Assembly (NCBI GenBank): GCA_900766635.1
Contig: CAAFWA010000192.1
Location: forward strand, 1 to 8,196
From: an uncultured Acinetobacter sp.
GTDB lineage: Bacteria > Pseudomonadota > Gammaproteobacteria > Pseudomonadales > Moraxellaceae
DNA: 8,196 bases
Direction of reading: 5' to 3'
The position numbers and the translations under genes were made by a program. The notes beneath the pieces were generated by a model. It worked only from the letters and a program-made list of their open reading frames with translations. It searched no databases and was not told the DNA's origin. Shown one piece after another: positions 5,514 through 8,196 of the stretch (position 1 is its first letter; each line of letters opens with the position of its first letter).

Positions 5514-7895
5514 TTGGAAGCGCGCGTAATTGGTCTTGAAAAATTAGGAAAACACGACGTTGAACTCGTGGGTGGCAAAAACTCATCTCTTGGTGAGATG
5601 ATCAGCCATTTAGCTAACGCTGGTGTATCTGTACCAGGTGGCTTTGCAACAACAGCAGCAGCTTATCGTGAATTCCTCGAGCAAAGCGGCCTAAACGCCA
5701 AAATCAATGCTGAACTTGCTGCATTAGATGTAGATGACGTGAATGCATTGGCTGAAACAGGCGCAAAAATCCGTCAATGGATTGTTGAAACTCCGCTTAC
5801 TGCACAATTAGAACAAGAAGTTCGTGCTGCATTTGCAGAACTTTCAAATGGCAACCCTGATGTTGCTGTTGCGGTACGTTCATCTGCGACTGCAGAAGAC
5901 TTACCAGACGCTTCATTTGCAGGTCAACAAGAAACTTTCTTAAACATCCGTGGTATCGACAACGTTCTGATCGCGATTAAAGAAGTGTTTGCATCTTTAT
6001 ACAACGACCGCGCAATTTCTTACCGTGTACACCAAAACTTTGCCCATGACGTAGTTGCGTTATCTGCAGGTGTACAACGTATGGTGCGTTCTGAAACTGG
6101 CGCTGCGGGTGTAATGTTCACGCTAGATACAGAATCAGGCTTCCGTGATGCTGTATTTATCACTGCATCTTACGGTTTAGGTGAAATGGTGGTTCAAGGT
6201 GCAGTTAACCCTGACGAATTCTATATTTCTAAGCCATTACTTAAAGCAGGCAAACATGCGGTTTTACGTCGTAACTTAGGTTCTAAACATCAAAAGATGA
6301 TTTACAGCCAAGACGGTTCTGCGGGTAAATCAGTATCTATCGTGGATGTAGACAAAGCTGAACGTCAACAGTTCGCTTTAAACGATCAAGAATTACAAGA
6401 GCTTGCAAAACAAGCATTAATTATTGAAGAACACTACGGTGCGCCAATGGACATCGAGTGGGCAAAAGATGGCGACGACGGTAAAATTTATATCGTTCAA
6501 GCACGTCCTGAAACTGTAAAAAGCCGTGAAAACGTAGGCACGATGGAACGTTACCTATTAAAACAAAAAGGTAATGTATTGTGTGAAGGTCGTTCAATCG
6601 GTCAACGTATTGGTTCAGGTCGCGTACGTATTGTCACTTCAATCAAAGAAATGGACAAAGTACAAGACGGCGACGTACTTGTATCTGACATGACTGACCC
6701 AGATTGGGAACCAGTCATGAAACGTGCTGCTGCGATTGTGACTAACCGTGGTGGTCGTACATGTCACGCTGCAATTATTGCACGTGAACTTGGTGTACCT
6801 GCGATTGTAGGCTGTGGTAATGCCACTGAGCTTTTAACTGACGGTCAAGAAGTGACTGTATCATGTGCTGAAGGTGATACAGGTTTCATCTACGAAGGTG
6901 CGCTTGATTTTGAGATTCAAAAGAACTCAATCGAATCAATGCCTGCATTACCGTTTAAAGTCATGATGAACGTGGGTAACCCTGACCGTGCATTTGACTT
7001 TGCGCAAATTCCTAACGCAGGTGTTGGTCTAGCACGTTTAGAATTCATCATTAACCGTATGATCGGTGTGCACCCTAAAGCATTACTCAACATTGATAGC
7101 TTACCACGCGAAACACGTGCTGCTGTGATGGCGCGTACTGCAGGTTATGCATCTCCTATCGAATTCTACGTTGAAAAATTGGTTGAGGGTATTTCTACTC
7201 TTGCGGCTGCATTTGCTGACAAGCCAGTGATCGTACGTATGTCTGACTTTAAGTCAAACGAATATGCAAACTTGATCGGTGGTAAGTTATACGAGCCAGA
7301 AGAAGAAAACCCAATGCTTGGTTTCCGTGGTGCAAGCCGCTACGTATCGGATAACTTCCGTGACTGCTTCGAATTAGAATGCCGTGCGTTGAAGAAAGTA
7401 CGTGACGAAATGGGCTTAACCAATATTCAAATCATGATTCCATTCGTACGTACTGTTGCTGAAGCAAAACGTGTGATTGAATTATTAGCATTAAATGGCT
7501 TAAAACGCGGTGAAAATGGTCTTAAAGTGATCATGATGTGTGAACTTCCAACTAATGCATTGTTAGCTGAACAGTTCCTTGAACACTTCGATGGCTTCTC
7601 TATCGGTTCAAACGACTTAACGCAGTTAACGCTTGGTTTAGACCGTGACTCAGGTATTGTGTCTCACTTGTTTGACGAACGTGACCCAGCAGTGAAAGTA
7701 TTATTGTCTATGGCGATCCAAGCATGCCGTAAAGCAGGTAAATACGTGGGTATCTGTGGTCAAGGCCCATCAGATCATCCAGATCTTGCAAAATGGCTCA
7801 TGGAACAAGGCATTGATTCTGTGTCTTTAAACCCAGACTCAGTACTTGAAACATGGTTCTTCTTAGCTGAAGAAGAAAAAGCTCAACAAGCTTAA
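5514..7895 (+). CDS. ppsA: Phosphoenolpyruvate synthase (pyruvate, water dikinase)
   Basis: The enzyme converts pyruvate, ATP and water to PEP, AMP and phosphate, the entry to gluconeogenesis from pyruvate or lactate. I place the start at TTG 5514, with GGAG (5502-5505) eight bases upstream. This gives 793 aa, close to the usual 792, and starts at [12 protein letters not shown]. The GTG at 5481 would add 11 residues without a ribosome site. Domains in order: the ATP-binding N-terminal domain (about 15-335) with [10 protein letters not shown] (20-29) and [20 protein letters not shown] (121-140), the phosphohistidine swivel domain (about 360-460) with GGRTCHAAI and catalytic His418, and the PEP/pyruvate barrel (about 470-785) with [17 protein letters not shown] (698-714) and Cys748 in GICGQ. 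Thr416, two residues before His418, is the expected PpsR target. Clean, strongly biased codon use suggests high expression. A terminator follows the stop. Confidence 0.97.
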   Translation: MEARVIGLEKLGKHDVELVGGKNSSLGEMISHLANAGVSVPGGFATTAAAYREFLEQSGLNAKINAELAALDVDDVNALAETGAKIRQWIVETPLTAQLEQEVRAAFAELSNGNPDVAVAVRSSATAEDLPDASFAGQQETFLNIRGIDNVLIAIKEVFASLYNDRAISYRVHQNFAHDVVALSAGVQRMVRSETGAAGVMFTLDTESGFRDAVFITASYGLGEMVVQGAVNPDEFYISKPLLKAGKHAVLRRNLGSKHQKMIYSQDGSAGKSVSIVDVDKAERQQFALNDQELQELAKQALIIEEHYGAPMDIEWAKDGDDGKIYIVQARPETVKSRENVGTMERYLLKQKGNVLCEGRSIGQRIGSGRVRIVTSIKEMDKVQDGDVLVSDMTDPDWEPVMKRAAAIVTNRGGRTCHAAIIARELGVPAIVGCGNATELLTDGQEVTVSCAEGDTGFIYEGALDFEIQKNSIESMPALPFKVMMNVGNPDRAFDFAQIPNAGVGLARLEFIINRMIGVHPKALLNIDSLPRETRAAVMARTAGYASPIEFYVEKLVEGISTLAAAFADKPVIVRMSDFKSNEYANLIGGKLYEPEEENPMLGFRGASRYVSDNFRDCFELECRALKKVRDEMGLTNIQIMIPFVRTVAEAKRVIELLALNGLKRGENGLKVIMMCELPTNALLAEQFLEHFDGFSIGSNDLTQLTLGLDRDSGIVSHLFDERDPAVKVLLSMAIQACRKAGKYVGICGQGPSDHPDLAKWLMEQGIDSVSLNPDSVLETWFFLAEEEKAQQA

Positions 7896-7906
7896 CAATC
7901 TGTGTT

Positions 7907-7936
7907 AAAAAAAGACCCAACCTTGGGTCTTTTTTT
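7907..7936. terminator. Intrinsic terminator of ppsA
   Basis: A 13-base-pair stem, seven As plus GACCCA (7907-7919) with TGGGTC plus seven Ts (7924-7936), closes the tetraloop ACCT, 11 bases past the ppsA stop. It is A-rich on one side and T-rich on the other, so it could act in both directions, but only ppsA needs it here. Confidence 0.93.
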
Positions 7937-7963
7937 ATTTCAAGTTTTTGAGACTAAATTTTT

Positions 7964-8196
7964 ATGCAAATTTATTTGGCACGCAACAATCAACAAGCCG
8001 GTCCGTATAGCTTAGAACAGCTCAATCAGATGTTAGCCAGCCAGCAAGTCTTGCTCACTGATTTAGCATGGCATCAGGGTTTGACTGAATGGAAAACCTT
8101 AGGTGAACTCACTCAAGGGCAATTGAGCTATCAACCGCACGGTTATACCGCCCCACCTGTTTCTGCCTTTGAACCCAATACACACACTCAAGCTCA
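7964..8196 (+). CDS. GYF_2 (DUF4339) domain protein, 5' part only
   Basis: The frame opens at ATG 7964 and runs without a stop to the window edge (77 complete codons), so the gene is cut by the window, not broken. The first 50 residues match the GYF_2/DUF4339 pattern: an N-terminal strand MQIYLAR, GPYSLEQL (13-20), DLAWHQG (33-39) and the conserved second tryptophan Trp43. This small fold is thought to bind partners, and in bacteria it often sits at the N-terminus of membrane proteins, for example those with an RDD domain. From about residue 55 the sequence turns into a Pro/Gln/Thr-rich linker, as expected before a membrane part that lies outside the window. The ribosome site is weak (GAGA 7950-7953, ten bases upstream). 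The strong ppsA terminator upstream implies it has its own promoter; none is obvious in the 27 bases between. Confidence 0.8.
   Translation, partial: MQIYLARNNQQAGPYSLEQLNQMLASQQVLLTDLAWHQGLTEWKTLGELTQGQLSYQPHGYTAPPVSAFEPNTHTQA

Overview
The window looks like core chromosome of a moderately AT-rich gammaproteobacterium, most likely Acinetobacter or a close relative in the Moraxellaceae. This is inferred from overall protein similarity as I remember it, from the codon style, and from the gene set (prfA-prmC without hemA, and ppsR divergent from ppsA); no search was run. I see no tRNA, rRNA, CRISPR array, insertion sequence, phage gene or other mark of recent transfer.

Layout, left to right. 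(1) Positions 1-106 are non-coding and hold a strong imperfect dyad plus an alternative hairpin. They lead into a small unrecognised gene (107-460, +). (2) A bidirectional terminator (461-486) separates it from the convergent operon prfA-prmC (2403 down to 496, minus strand). This operon encodes peptide chain release factor 1 and the methyltransferase that modifies the glutamine of its GGQ motif. The prmC TTG start follows the prfA TAA directly. (3) A 334-base divergent gap (2404-2737) carries several short dyads. It separates prfA from a secreted glycine-zipper protein (2738-3166, +) built from two copies of one unit and a basic tail. (4) A luciferase-like flavin monooxygenase (3285-4280, +) follows, with its own terminator. 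(5) The ppsR/ppsA pair is divergent: ppsR (5358-4522, -) encodes the kinase/pyrophosphorylase that switches PEP synthase off and on, and ppsA (5514-7895, +) encodes PEP synthase. (6) The last 233 bases hold the start of a GYF_2 (DUF4339) domain protein cut by the window edge.

Two pairs of genes work together. PrmC methylates the RF1 made from the gene just upstream. PpsR controls PpsA by phosphorylating the threonine two residues before its catalytic histidine, so the divergent pair is a self-contained switch for gluconeogenic entry from pyruvate. Nearly every transcription unit ends in a clear intrinsic terminator. The regulatory points most worth a second look are the ppsA leader (one good sigma-70 promoter, a terminator-like hairpin and a TTG start), the prfA/prmC TAA-TTG junction, and the dyads at 34-71 and 2535-2729. 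I found no convincing undescribed multi-gene system; most of the window is ordinary housekeeping sequence.
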